Source: Streptomyces sp. DvalAA-43 (lineage in GTDB: Bacteria; Actinomycetota; Actinomycetes; Streptomycetales; Streptomycetaceae). Taken from it: a DNA stretch of 64,000 bases. Below the pieces are notes generated by a model. The model was not told the origin of the DNA. It searched no databases and saw nothing but the letters and a program-made list of their open reading frames with translations. Below are positions 25,682 to 34,013 of this stretch, piece by piece. The position numbers were made by a program, and so were the translations under genes. Position 1 is the stretch's first letter. Every line of letters starts with the position of its first letter. Where the stretch lies: assembly GCF_900091725.1 (NCBI RefSeq), contig NZ_FMBW01000043.1:422961-486960 (forward strand). Direction: 5' to 3'.

Positions 25682-28056
25682 GCCAGGGAGTCCGGACACA
25701 GGTCACGGTCACACCGCAGGCCAACGAGGACATCCGGCGCCTCGACGCGGCCACGAAGAACGCGGTGGGCGACTTCGTCCGCCGGCTGCGCACCGACCGG
25801 TCCAACAGGGCGCTGCGGCTGGTCTTCCTGCGGGAGACGGGCGGAAACGGGCGCCTGTTCCTCGCCTCCCTCGACGGCAGTCGCATGGGGCTGCTCCTCG
25901 AGACCGAGGAGAACCGCTTCAGTCTGCTGGCCCTCCGGATCGGGCCGGCGGCACGGGACGAACTCGCCCGGCTGACCGTGGAGATCAACGCGGTCTCCGG
26001 CGGTGTCGAGCTCGTCGACCAGAGCGAGGTCAGCGCCCAGGTGGTGGCGATGCCCGCACGGCCGGAGCCCGATCCGGCCCCGGATGCCGTGCCGGGGGAA
26101 GCCCCGGCCGCCGAAGAAGCCGCCTCGCCTTCCGAACCCGTGCCGACCGCTCTCCCGGTCCCGCTCTTCGCCCGCTACGGCGACGGGGGGCTGGTCGAGC
26201 TCGGTGTCATCGCCTCCCTGCTGCCCGCCCTGCGGCGCATCACCGACGGCCGCCAGCTGGAGGCCGTGCTCGGTCACAACCTCCCGGGGCTCACCCGGGA
26301 GGTGCTGCTGGCGCTGCACGACGGCATGGAGCCGTCCGAGGTGCGCGCGTTCGTCACCGACCAGTGGCGGGCCGACGGACGAGTCGACCCGCAGGACTGG
26401 GCGCAGGCCGCTCGGCGCCCCGTCTCCCAGGTGAGCACGGAGGACGCGGCGGTCCTGGACGCGCTCGGGGACGGTTTCGAGGCGTGGCGGCTCTTTCTCC
26501 ATCCCGAGCAGCGCCGGCTCGCCACCACGTCCTTCAAGGGATCGGCGAAGGTCACGGGCGGGCCGGGTACCGGCAAGACCGTCGTGGCGCTCCACCGGGT
26601 CCGGTACCTCGTCGACCGGCTCCCCCCGGGCCGGACCCGGCCCGTGCTGCTGACCACGTACAACACGAATCTCGCCGCCGACCTGAGGGAGCGCCTGCAC
26701 CGGCTCGGCGGTGACGCGCTCGTGCGCCGGGTCGACGTCAAGTCCGTGGACCAGGTCGCCCGGGAGGTGGTCGAGCAGCATCCCGGTTCGGTGCTCGGTA
26801 CGCCCATGGGCGACGAGGAGGCCATGGCGCTCTGGCACCGCGCGTGCACGGAGGTGGGTGTCTTCGACTACGACGCCGACTTCCTCGACGCGGAGTTCAA
26901 GCACGTCATCCTCGCGCAGGGCTGCGGAACGGAGCGTCTGTACTTCCGCGCGGAACGCAAAGGCCGGGGAGTGCTGCAACGAGCCGACCGGAAAAAGGTG
27001 TGGGAGCTGGTGCAGACGTACCGCTCGCTGCTGGACGGTCCGCCCCGCCGCACCACGTACGCGCTGATCGCCGACGAGGCCGCGCGGATCGAGGGGCGCC
27101 ATATGGCGAAGGCCGTCGAGCAGGCACGCTACAAGGAGGAGCACGGCGGCCTGGACCTCGTCCATCGTGAGGCCGGAAGCGGCATGTGGCTCAAGCCCCG
27201 CTACCGGCATGTGGTCGTCGACGAGGCCCAGGACCTGTCGGCCTCCCACTGGCGGATGCTGCGGGCGATGACGGCCCCCGGGCCGGACGACATCTTCCTG
27301 GTCGGTGACGCCCACCAGCGCATCTACTCGCACCAGGTGGTGCTGGGCCGGCTCGGCATCAACACCCCTGGACGAGCCTCCCGACGGCTGACCCTGAACT
27401 ACCGCACGACGCGGGAGATCCTGGGCAGCGCCCACGGCCTGGTCCACGGTGAGAGCTTCGACGATCTCGACGACGGTGCCGACACCCTGGACGGGTACCG
27501 GTCCGTACTGACCGGGCTGGCTCCCCAGTACTGGCGTGCTCCCGACTGGGAGACCGAGATGCGGGCGATCGCCGCCCTGCTCAAGGAACGTCACGAGCGC
27601 TACGGCACTCCGTACGCCGCCATGGCCGTCAGCGTGCCCGACAAGGACGCCGTCACACAGCTCGCCTACACGCTGGCGTGCAAACCGTTCCTGATTCCCG
27701 CGAGCGAGATCGGCCGGGAGGGCCCCCGCGACGTCGACACCGTGCACATCGGCACCATGCACCGGTTCAAGGGGCTGGAATTCCAGCGGGTGTTCCTGGC
27801 GGGTGTCAGCGAAGGCTTGATTCCCCATCAGCGCATCGAGACCTTCAGGCTGAGCAGTCCCGACCGGTATCGCCAGGAGGAGCAGCGAGCCCGCTCCCTG
27901 CTCTTCGTGGCGGCGACCCGGGCACGGGACGAGTTGATCGTCACCTGGCACGGCAGACCAAGCCGTTACCTGCCCCGGCAGGCCGACCGCGACGCCGGCC
28001 GCGCGTCGTCCCTGTTGCGGGAGGACGGTCCGCCTTCGGGTTCAAACGCGGCCTGA
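25678..28056 (+). CDS. UvrD/Rep-type SF1 helicase with RelE-like N-terminus
   Basis: This 792-aa protein starts at the ATG overlapping the preceding stop. Residues 1-115 resemble a RelE/ParE toxin fold (VTPQANEDIRRLDAATKNAV, then LRLVFLRETG and GRLFLASL). A Pro/Ala linker follows. The SF1 helicase core shows Walker A GGPGTGKT (294-301), DEAQD (515-519), GTMHRFKGLEFQRVFL and the C-terminal FVAATRARDELIV. Known relatives are ATP-dependent 3'-5' DNA helicases or translocases. Strict translational coupling to the giant helicase argues that the two work together on DNA, perhaps with the RelE-like part binding or cutting nucleic acid. No toxin catalytic residues are obvious. Confidence 0.85.
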   Translation: MSQGVRTQVTVTPQANEDIRRLDAATKNAVGDFVRRLRTDRSNRALRLVFLRETGGNGRLFLASLDGSRMGLLLETEENRFSLLALRIGPAARDELARLTVEINAVSGGVELVDQSEVSAQVVAMPARPEPDPAPDAVPGEAPAAEEAASPSEPVPTALPVPLFARYGDGGLVELGVIASLLPALRRITDGRQLEAVLGHNLPGLTREVLLALHDGMEPSEVRAFVTDQWRADGRVDPQDWAQAARRPVSQVSTEDAAVLDALGDGFEAWRLFLHPEQRRLATTSFKGSAKVTGGPGTGKTVVALHRVRYLVDRLPPGRTRPVLLTTYNTNLAADLRERLHRLGGDALVRRVDVKSVDQVAREVVEQHPGSVLGTPMGDEEAMALWHRACTEVGVFDYDADFLDAEFKHVILAQGCGTERLYFRAERKGRGVLQRADRKKVWELVQTYRSLLDGPPRRTTYALIADEAARIEGRHMAKAVEQARYKEEHGGLDLVHREAGSGMWLKPRYRHVVVDEAQDLSASHWRMLRAMTAPGPDDIFLVGDAHQRIYSHQVVLGRLGINTPGRASRRLTLNYRTTREILGSAHGLVHGESFDDLDDGADTLDGYRSVLTGLAPQYWRAPDWETEMRAIAALLKERHERYGTPYAAMAVSVPDKDAVTQLAYTLACKPFLIPASEIGREGPRDVDTVHIGTMHRFKGLEFQRVFLAGVSEGLIPHQRIETFRLSSPDRYRQEEQRARSLLFVAATRARDELIVTWHGRPSRYLPRQADRDAGRASSLLREDGPPSGSNAA

Positions 28057-28268
28057 CGCCACATAATCTCAGGTCAGGCCCTCTTGTCAGCAGGTTACAG
28101 AATCGCCACGCACTCCGCTTGCGAGGTCATCGGAAACGCTTCGACGATTTCCACGGACTCGCGACTCCGGCCAGTCCCCTGCGGCAAAGGGGTCGTCCGC
28201 TCCACGGTGCTCACATCAAAATGGCCCGCATGTAGCCCAGAGAACGCGGTCGTGGGCTGCAGTAGCCC

Positions 28269-28289
28269 CTGGGACTTTGCTGGGACTTT
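28269..28289. repeat. Right direct repeat flanking the island
   Basis: This is the counterpart of 3257-3277: two CTGGGACTTT units separated by G. It is identical to the left copy except for that base, and a GGCTGC box precedes both. It marks the right end of the segment containing the defence genes. Confidence 0.55.
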
Positions 28290-28413
28290 CGACCGCACCA
28301 ACGTGTACGCGCAGGAGACACCTGAAAGATGACTAATGCAGGTCACCGTTCTGCCGCCGCGTATCGTCGCAGGCCATAGAACTGCGTGGTGTCTTCCGGG
28401 ACATTTGATATGA

Positions 28414-28477
28414 GGATGCCGCCGCATCCCTGCCCGGCCAGTAGGAACGTGGCGCGGGCCGGGATGCGGCGGTGTCC
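28414..28477. terminator. Hairpin between island and epimerase
   Basis: CCGCCGCATCCC (28419-28430) pairs with GGGATGCGGCGG (28461-28472). Outer GGA/TCC bases extend the stem across a two-base mismatch. Inner CCCGGCC/GGGCC complementarity lengthens it further. It would stop read-through from the island into the chromosome. Confidence 0.65.
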
Positions 28478-28600
28478 TTGGTTCGGCTCCGGACTAGGGG
28501 GCCCCGGGCGCACCGGTGCCGCGCCCGTATTGCTTACCGTCCCGTGACGTGCCGGTCCGGAAGCCGGGGACTCGGCACCGGGCGGCCTACCGTGGGCGCC

Positions 28601-29683
28601 ATGCGTGTACTGGTCACCGGCGGCGCCGGGTTCATCGGTTCGGAGATCGTGCGGACCCTCGTGTCGTCCGGGCACGAGGCGGTGGTGCTCGACGCCCTGT
28701 TGCCCTCGGCGCACGGCGGTGGTGCGGCCCCGCCCGGCGGTGCCGGCCGCGACGGCGGGATGATCGTGGCGGACGTGCGTGACCGCGAGGCCGTGGACGG
28801 TGCGCTGCGGGGCATCGACGCGGTGTGCCACCAGGCGGCGATGGTCGGCCTCGGCAAGGACTTCGCGGACGCGCCGGACTATGTGGGGTGCAATGACCTC
28901 GGGACGGCCGTGCTGCTCGCCGCGATGGCCGGGGCGGGGGTGCGGAGCCTGGTCCTCGCCGGATCGATGGTGGTCTACGGGGAGGGCCGGTACGACTGCC
29001 GGCGGCACGGGCCGGTCCGGCCGGGCCCGCGCGCGGAGGCCGATCTGGCCGCGGGCCGCTTCGAGCCCCGCTGCCCTTCCTGCGGCACGGAGTTGGCCCC
29101 CGGGCTCGTCGGTGAGGACGCGCCGGCGGACCCGCGCAATGTGTACGCGGCCACCAAGCTCGCCCAGGAGAACCTCGCCTCCTCCTGGGCGCGCGCGACG
29201 GGCGGCCGTGTGGTGTCGCTGCGCTACCACAACGTGTACGGGCCGGGGATGCCACGCGACACCCCGTACGCCGGTGTCGCCTCCTTCTTCCGTTCGTCCC
29301 TGGCGCGGGGCGAGTCGCCCCGGGTCTTCGAGGACGGCGGCCAGCGGCGCGACTTCATCCATGTGCGGGACGTGGCCGCCGCGAACGCGGTGGCGCTGGA
29401 GACGGTCGCGGCACATGGTCCCGGCGGCTTCCGCGCGTACAACACCGGGAGCGGACAGCCGCACACCATCGGCCGGATGGCCGCCGCCCTGGCCGCCGCC
29501 CATGGCGGCCCGGCCCCGGTGGTCACCGGCGAGTACCGGCTCGGGGACGTCCGCCATGTCACGGCGGACTCCCGGCGGCTGCGCGAGGAACTGGGCTGGA
29601 AGCCGGAGGTGGGCTTCGCCGAGGGGATGGCGCAGTTCGCGGCGGCGCCGCTGCGCCCGGCTCCCGCCGTTCCTCGCTGCTGA
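28601..29683 (+). CDS. NAD-dependent sugar epimerase/dehydratase (extended SDR)
   Basis: This 360-aa protein starts MRVLVTGGAGFIGSEIV, a classic Rossmann GxxGxxG. It contains the active-site pair Tyr182/Lys186 (YAATK) and the upstream GSMVVYGEG serine region. It matches GalE/RmlB-type nucleotide-sugar epimerases or dehydratases. A CPSC motif (158-161) just before the YxxxK segment is an unusual insert that may bind metal. The ATG at 28601 begins exactly at the conserved N-terminus; longer in-frame starts add shadow sequence. It converges on the histidine kinase with a 3-nt gap. The nearby glycosyltransferase hints at surface polysaccharide or glycolipid work, but the substrate is unknown. Confidence 0.88.
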   Translation: MRVLVTGGAGFIGSEIVRTLVSSGHEAVVLDALLPSAHGGGAAPPGGAGRDGGMIVADVRDREAVDGALRGIDAVCHQAAMVGLGKDFADAPDYVGCNDLGTAVLLAAMAGAGVRSLVLAGSMVVYGEGRYDCRRHGPVRPGPRAEADLAAGRFEPRCPSCGTELAPGLVGEDAPADPRNVYAATKLAQENLASSWARATGGRVVSLRYHNVYGPGMPRDTPYAGVASFFRSSLARGESPRVFEDGGQRRDFIHVRDVAAANAVALETVAAHGPGGFRAYNTGSGQPHTIGRMAAALAAAHGGPAPVVTGEYRLGDVRHVTADSRRLREELGWKPEVGFAEGMAQFAAAPLRPAPAVPRC

Positions 29684-29686
29684 GAC

Positions 29687-30793
29687 TCACGCCACCGGCA
29701 GGGTCACCTCGAAGCAGCAGCCGCCGGTGACGTTGCGGACCTCCGCCCGGCCGGCGTGCGCCTCCACGATCCCTCGCACGATGGCGAGTCCGAGGCCCGC
29801 GCCGGCCGGGGGCGTACGGGCATGGGTGCCGCGCCAGCCGGTGTCGAAGACCCTGGGCAGATCCTCCTCCGGGATGCCGCCGCAGCCGTCGGTCACCGAG
29901 AGGACCACCCCGGCACCCGCGCGGTGCGCGGCGACGGCGACGGTGCCGTCGGCGGGGGTACGACGGATCGCGTTGATCAGGAGGTTCCCCAGGACCCGGC
30001 TCATCTCCTTGCCGTCGACCTCGACGGGTACGGCCTCGACCCGGTCGCCGACCAGCCGTACTCCGTGCGAGCGCGCCACCGGGTCGGCACCGGCGAGCAC
30101 GTCGTCCACCAGGTCGTGGACGGAGATCCGGGTGGGGGCGAGGACGAGCGAGCCGGCGTGGATGCGGGAGAGCTGGAAGAGGTCGCCGACCATGTCGTTC
30201 ATCCGCTCCACCTCGGTGCGTATCTGCCGCAGATAGCGTCCCGAGTCGACGGCCATGCCGTCCTCCAGCGCCTCGGACATGGCCCTGAGACCGGCGAGCG
30301 GGGTGCGCAGATCGTGCGAGATCCAGGCGACGAGCTCGCGCCGCGAGGTCTCCAGGGCACGCTCCCGCTCCCGCGAACTGTCGAGCTTGGCGCTGGTGGT
30401 GGCCAGTTCGCGGGTGAGTGCGGCGAGTTCGGCGGTGGCCGGGGCCTCGGGGGCGGCGAAGGTGCCGCCGTCGCCGAGGGAACGGGCGGCGAGGGTCAGA
30501 TCGCGGCTCCTCGCCGCCACCCAGCGGCCGAGCAGCATCGCGGTGACGAGCGAGACGACGGCGGCCATCGCGACGACGGTCGTGACCACCGTCAGGTCGT
30601 GCGGCGAGAGGAACATCGCCCAGGCGACGGCCAGTGTCCCGGCCAGCATCGCGGTGACGGCCACGGCGGCGACAACGGTCAGCGAGACGACGAGCGAGCG
30701 GCGCCGGGAGAGCCGCAGCGCGAGGGCGCCGAGCAGTCCGGCCGCGGCGGCGCCCAGGAAGGCGAGGAGCGCGATGAGGAGGACATCGGTCAT
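29687..30793 (-). CDS. Sensor histidine kinase
   Basis: This 368-aa membrane kinase has an N-terminal helix (1-28), two further helices between 34 and 90, a HAMP-like linker, H-box SHDLRTPL with phosphorylatable His160, N-box LLINAIRRTP, and ATP lid DGCGGIPEEDLPRVF followed by GAGLGLAIV. The extracellular loop is very short, so it probably senses a membrane or intramembrane signal. Its ATG overlaps the stop of the response regulator gene (TCAT on the plus strand), giving a regulator-kinase operon. The target regulon is not evident, although the oppositely oriented glycosyltransferase operon starts 125 nt beyond the regulator gene. Confidence 0.9.
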   Translation of the reverse strand: MTDVLLIALLAFLGAAAAGLLGALALRLSRRRSLVVSLTVVAAVAVTAMLAGTLAVAWAMFLSPHDLTVVTTVVAMAAVVSLVTAMLLGRWVAARSRDLTLAARSLGDGGTFAAPEAPATAELAALTRELATTSAKLDSSRERERALETSRRELVAWISHDLRTPLAGLRAMSEALEDGMAVDSGRYLRQIRTEVERMNDMVGDLFQLSRIHAGSLVLAPTRISVHDLVDDVLAGADPVARSHGVRLVGDRVEAVPVEVDGKEMSRVLGNLLINAIRRTPADGTVAVAAHRAGAGVVLSVTDGCGGIPEEDLPRVFDTGWRGTHARTPPAGAGLGLAIVRGIVEAHAGRAEVRNVTGGCCFEVTLPVA

Positions 30794-31704
30794 GCCGGCG
30801 CTCCGCCGACGAGTCCGGCACCGGCCGTGCGGTCCGGGGGGAGGTCCAGCCGGTAGCCGACGCCCCAGACGGTGCGGATCAGCTCCGGGCGGGCCGGGTC
30901 GGCCTCCACCTTCCCGCGCAGCCGGCGGACATGGACGGTCACCGTCGAAAGGTCCCCGAAGTCCCACCCCCAGACCTCGCGCATCAGCTCTTCCCGGCCG
31001 AACACCCGGCCCGGATGGCGCAGGAAGAAGGCGAGCAGGTCGAACTCCCGCAGGGTGAGGGCCAGTACGCGGCCCTCCCACGTCGCCCGTCTGGCCGCTG
31101 GGTCGAGGACGAGACCCGCGCCTTCGAGCAGTGCGGAGCGGCCGGCGGGCCGCGCGGCCGCCCCGGCGCGGCGCAGCACGGAGTCGACGCGCAGGACGAG
31201 TTCGCGGGGACTGAACGGCTTGGTGACATAGTCGTCCGCCCCCGTCTCCAGACCGAGGACGCGGTCGTCCTCGTCGCCGCGCGCCGTCAGCATGATGACC
31301 GGCACCGGTCCGTGCGCCCGCATCCGGCGGCAGACCTCGAATCCGTCCATGCCGGGCAGCATCAGGTCCAGGACGGCCAGGTCCGGACGGCGGGCGGCGT
31401 ACTGTTCGAGCGCGGCCGGGCCGTCCGCCGCCCTGGCCACGTCGTATCCGGCAGCGGTCAGGTATCCGGTGACCACCTCGGCGACGGTGGGGTCGTCGTC
31501 CACGACGAGTACATGGCCGCGGGCCGGGGCGCCGGAGGGCGTTCCGCCCGGGGGCGGGCTCTCCCCGGCCGAGGCCTCCCCGGACGGCGGGACCCCGCTT
31601 CCCGCGTGGTTGCCTCCGGGCGCCGGGCGGGCCGGTGGCCCGTGGTGGACCGGCGGCGCCCCGTGGGCGGGGCGAAGGGGTGAGGGGTCCGGGGTCGGCT
31701 GCAT
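30790..31704 (-). CDS. OmpR/PhoB-family response regulator
   Basis: This 304-aa protein begins with about 62 Pro/Gly-rich residues (from MQPTPDPSPL), then a receiver domain with acidic pocket DDD (69-71), phospho-acceptor Asp113 in VLDLMLPGMDGF and Lys in VTKPFSP. A winged-helix trans_reg_C domain follows (LTLREFDLLAFFLRHPG, ELMREVWGWDF, TVTVHVRRLRGKVE). The ATG at 31704 has the last plausible start; a shorter product beginning near the receiver cannot be excluded. It is paired with the downstream kinase by a 4-nt overlap and diverges from a glycosyltransferase operon that it may control. Confidence 0.9.
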   Translation of the reverse strand: MQPTPDPSPLRPAHGAPPVHHGPPARPAPGGNHAGSGVPPSGEASAGESPPPGGTPSGAPARGHVLVVDDDPTVAEVVTGYLTAAGYDVARAADGPAALEQYAARRPDLAVLDLMLPGMDGFEVCRRMRAHGPVPVIMLTARGDEDDRVLGLETGADDYVTKPFSPRELVLRVDSVLRRAGAAARPAGRSALLEGAGLVLDPAARRATWEGRVLALTLREFDLLAFFLRHPGRVFGREELMREVWGWDFGDLSTVTVHVRRLRGKVEADPARPELIRTVWGVGYRLDLPPDRTAGAGLVGGAPA

Positions 31705-31828
31705 GTCCACCACCTTGGCATCCGCTGCGGTGCACCGCGGACGCCCCGGCGCCGCCGGTCGGCGACGTCCATATTTCGTAAGAATCCAGAACCCGAATTG
31801 TCGGTTTTCGCTCCGTAGGGTGAGCCGG

Positions 31829-32533
31829 GTGATTCCTCCCTCCGATACTTCCGGCCCTCGTGCCGACGTCGTCCTGCCCTGTCTGGACGAAGCCGCCGCA
31901 CTGCCCGGGGTGCTGGCCTCGGTCCCCAGCGGCTGGCGTGCGATCGTCGTGGACAACGGCTCCACCGACGGCTCGGCGGAACTGGCCCGCTCCCTCGGCG
32001 CGACCGTGGTGCACGAACCGCGGCGCGGTTTCGGGGCGGCCTGTCAGGCCGGACTGCTCGCCGCCGAGGCGGAGTTCGTCTGCTTCTGCGACTGCGACGG
32101 CTCACTGGACCCCGGCCTGCTGCCCGGCTTCGTCCGCCGGATCGCCGATGGTGAGAGCGATCTACTGCTCGGCCGTCGACGCCCCGGGGAACGCGGCGCC
32201 TGGCCGTTGCACGCGCGGGCGGGCAACGTGGCGCTGGCCCGGATGCTGCGCCGCCGCACCGGGCTGCGACTGCACGACCTGGGGCCGATGCGGGCCGCGC
32301 GCCGGGCCGATCTGCTGGCACTCGACCTCACCGACCGGCGCAGCGGGTACCCGTTGCAGATGGTGGTGCGCGCGGCTGACGCGGGACTGCGGGTCGCCGA
32401 GACGGATGTCCCGTATCTCGCCCGGACCGGGAAGTCGAAGGTCACCGGCACATGGCGGGGCACCTGGCACGCGGTGCGCGACATGCGCGCCGTACTGGGT
32501 GAGCCACCGGCCCGGACGGGGGTCTCGCGATGA
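31829..32533 (+). CDS. Family 2 glycosyltransferase
   Basis: This 234-aa GT-A protein shows ADVVLPCLDEAAALPGVLAS, VVDNGSTDGSAELARSLGA and the metal-binding CDCDGS, typical of dolichol-phosphate-mannose synthase-like GT2 enzymes. It has no membrane segment. I chose GTG 31829, with AGGGTGA upstream; GTG 31820 is in frame and would add three residues. It is the first gene of a three-gene operon with 4-nt overlaps (GT2, DUF2064, methyltransferase), an arrangement seen in many actinobacteria. Acceptor and donor are unknown. Confidence 0.85.
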   Translation: MIPPSDTSGPRADVVLPCLDEAAALPGVLASVPSGWRAIVVDNGSTDGSAELARSLGATVVHEPRRGFGAACQAGLLAAEAEFVCFCDCDGSLDPGLLPGFVRRIADGESDLLLGRRRPGERGAWPLHARAGNVALARMLRRRTGLRLHDLGPMRAARRADLLALDLTDRRSGYPLQMVVRAADAGLRVAETDVPYLARTGKSKVTGTWRGTWHAVRDMRAVLGEPPARTGVSR

Positions 32534-33207
32534 ACCCGGCCGAGTCCGGCGCCCACCGCACGGCCCCGGCCGGGGTGACCACGCTGCTGGTCATCGCCAA
32601 GGAGCCGCTGCCCGGCCGGGTCAAGACCCGGCTCACTCCGCCCTTCTCACCCGTCGAGGCCGCGCGACTGGCCGAGGCGGCGCTCGCCGACACCCTGCGC
32701 ACCGTCCGCGTGCTGCCCGCCGCACGGCGCGCCGTCGTCCTGGACGGGGCCCCCGGGCCGTGGCTGCCACCCGGGATCGAGGTGGTGGCGCAGGGCACGG
32801 GAGGCCTGGACGAACGGCTCGCCACCGCGTTCGGCGCCTGCTCGGGGCCGACCCTGCTGATCGGGATGGACACCCCCCAGGTCACCGCGGCCGATCTGGC
32901 GCCCGCGCTCTCCCCCACCGCCTGGGACGGCTGCGACGCCTGGTTCGGCCCCGCCGAGGACGGCGGATTCTGGGCGCTGGGCCTGGCCGAGCCGGACCCC
33001 GGACTCCTGCGCGGCGTACCGATGTCCGTGCCGGAGACGGGTGCCGTGCAGCGGCGCAGACTGGTCGATGCCGGGCTGACCGTGCGCGATCTTCCCCGGC
33101 TGCGGGACGTGGACACGGCGGCCGACGCCGCCCGTGTCGCCTCGCTCGCGCCGCACGGGCTCTTCGCCGCCGCTCTGGCCCGGTCGACCCGGGTGGCGGC
33201 CGGATGA
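32530..33207 (+). CDS. DUF2064/TIGR04282 nucleotidyl- or glycosyltransferase-like protein
   Basis: This 225-aa protein has the MobA-like GT-A signature of DUF2064: LLVIAKEPLPGRVKTRLTPP, where the KTRL element replaces the usual nucleotidyltransferase lysine motif. Later come LIGMDTPQVT and PAEDGGFWALGL. TIGR04282 members are annotated as arsenosugar-type glycosyltransferases, but that function rests on few cases. The start overlaps the GT2 stop (ATGA), and the stop overlaps the next ATG. Cotranscription suggests transfer of a nucleotide-linked group in the same pathway as the GT2 enzyme. Confidence 0.85.
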   Translation: MNPAESGAHRTAPAGVTTLLVIAKEPLPGRVKTRLTPPFSPVEAARLAEAALADTLRTVRVLPAARRAVVLDGAPGPWLPPGIEVVAQGTGGLDERLATAFGACSGPTLLIGMDTPQVTAADLAPALSPTAWDGCDAWFGPAEDGGFWALGLAEPDPGLLRGVPMSVPETGAVQRRRLVDAGLTVRDLPRLRDVDTAADAARVASLAPHGLFAAALARSTRVAAG

Positions 33208-34013
33208 GCCGCACGATGCCGGAGCCCGGTCTCAGCGGCCGCACGCTCGGGGACGCCGTCTCCTGGAGCACCGACCCGTACGCCGACGCCTTGCGCAACG
33301 GGCGCGGTCCCCTCTTCCTCCGCCGTACGGACGGCTGGCTGCTGCCGTTGGACGTGGAGCGCTGGTGCGCAGGCGCGGACGCCGCGGACCTGTCGGCGCT
33401 GCGCCGCTGCGAGGGGCCCGTCCTGGACATCGGATGCGGTCCGGGACGGCTGGTCGCCGCGCTGGCGGCGCGCGGCCACCGGGTGCTCGGCATCGACGTC
33501 AGCGAGGCCGCGGTCGCCCGGACGCTGCGGCTCGGCGGTTCCGCGCTGCACCGCTCCGTCTTCGAACCGCTCCCGGGTGAGGGGCGCTGGGGCACCGTCC
33601 TGCTCGTCGACGGCAACATCGGGATCGGCGGCGACCCGCGTCGTCTCCTGCACCGCACGGCCGCTCTGGTCGCCCCCGGCGGGCTGCTCATCGCCGAGAC
33701 CGCGCCCCAGGACATCGACGAGCGGGTGGAGGTACGGCTGGACGACGGACGGGCCGCGCACGCCGGGGCGGTGCCCGCCCGGCCGTTCCTCTGGGCGCGG
33801 CTCGGCACTCCGGCGCTGCTGCGGCAGGCCCGGCCGCTCGGCTGGCACCCGGCCGATCAGTGGGAGGCGGACGGCCGCCGGTTCGTCTCCCTGCGACGTG
33901 AGCGGACCGTCCTGACCACCAGCCAGAGTGCCGACACCGTGAACAGCGCCGCCGTGATCAGCAGCCAGTTCCCGAGGAACACATCGGGGGACAGCCCGCT
34001 CGCCGGCTCGTAG
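33204..34013 (+). CDS. Class I SAM-dependent methyltransferase
   Basis: This 269-aa protein has the SAM motif VLDIGCGPGRLVAAL (73-87) and a post-I acidic residue in GIDVSEAAV. The ATG overlaps the preceding stop. Family resemblance fades after VSLRRER; the last 40 or so residues lie antisense to the end of the convergent membrane protein gene and overlap it by 157 bp (33857-34013). The substrate is unknown; the operon suggests a small glycosylated or sugar-derived product. Confidence 0.82.
   Translation: MSRTMPEPGLSGRTLGDAVSWSTDPYADALRNGRGPLFLRRTDGWLLPLDVERWCAGADAADLSALRRCEGPVLDIGCGPGRLVAALAARGHRVLGIDVSEAAVARTLRLGGSALHRSVFEPLPGEGRWGTVLLVDGNIGIGGDPRRLLHRTAALVAPGGLLIAETAPQDIDERVEVRLDDGRAAHAGAVPARPFLWARLGTPALLRQARPLGWHPADQWEADGRRFVSLRRERTVLTTSQSADTVNSAAVISSQFPRNTSGDSPLAGS

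Larger units (their letters stand above)
28057..28600. other. Right border of the island, no intact gene
   Basis: This gap holds the right direct repeat (28269-28289) and a strong hairpin (28414-28477). Short frames exist on both strands, for example minus 28095-28427 ending PMTSQAECVAIL. They have mixed third-position GC and no ribosome binding site; they could be remnants. Chromosomal sequence appears to resume just before the epimerase gene. Confidence 0.5.

Noticed and set aside
28084..28332. 82-codon plus ORF across the right repeat
   Set aside because: It has mixed third-position GC, no ribosome binding site and no recognisable family; it is most likely non-coding border sequence.
31860..34013. 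717-codon plus ORF covering the GT2 and DUF2064 genes
   Set aside because: Only its last 269 codons, from 33204, are real coding; the upstream part is out of frame with the GT2 and DUF2064 genes.
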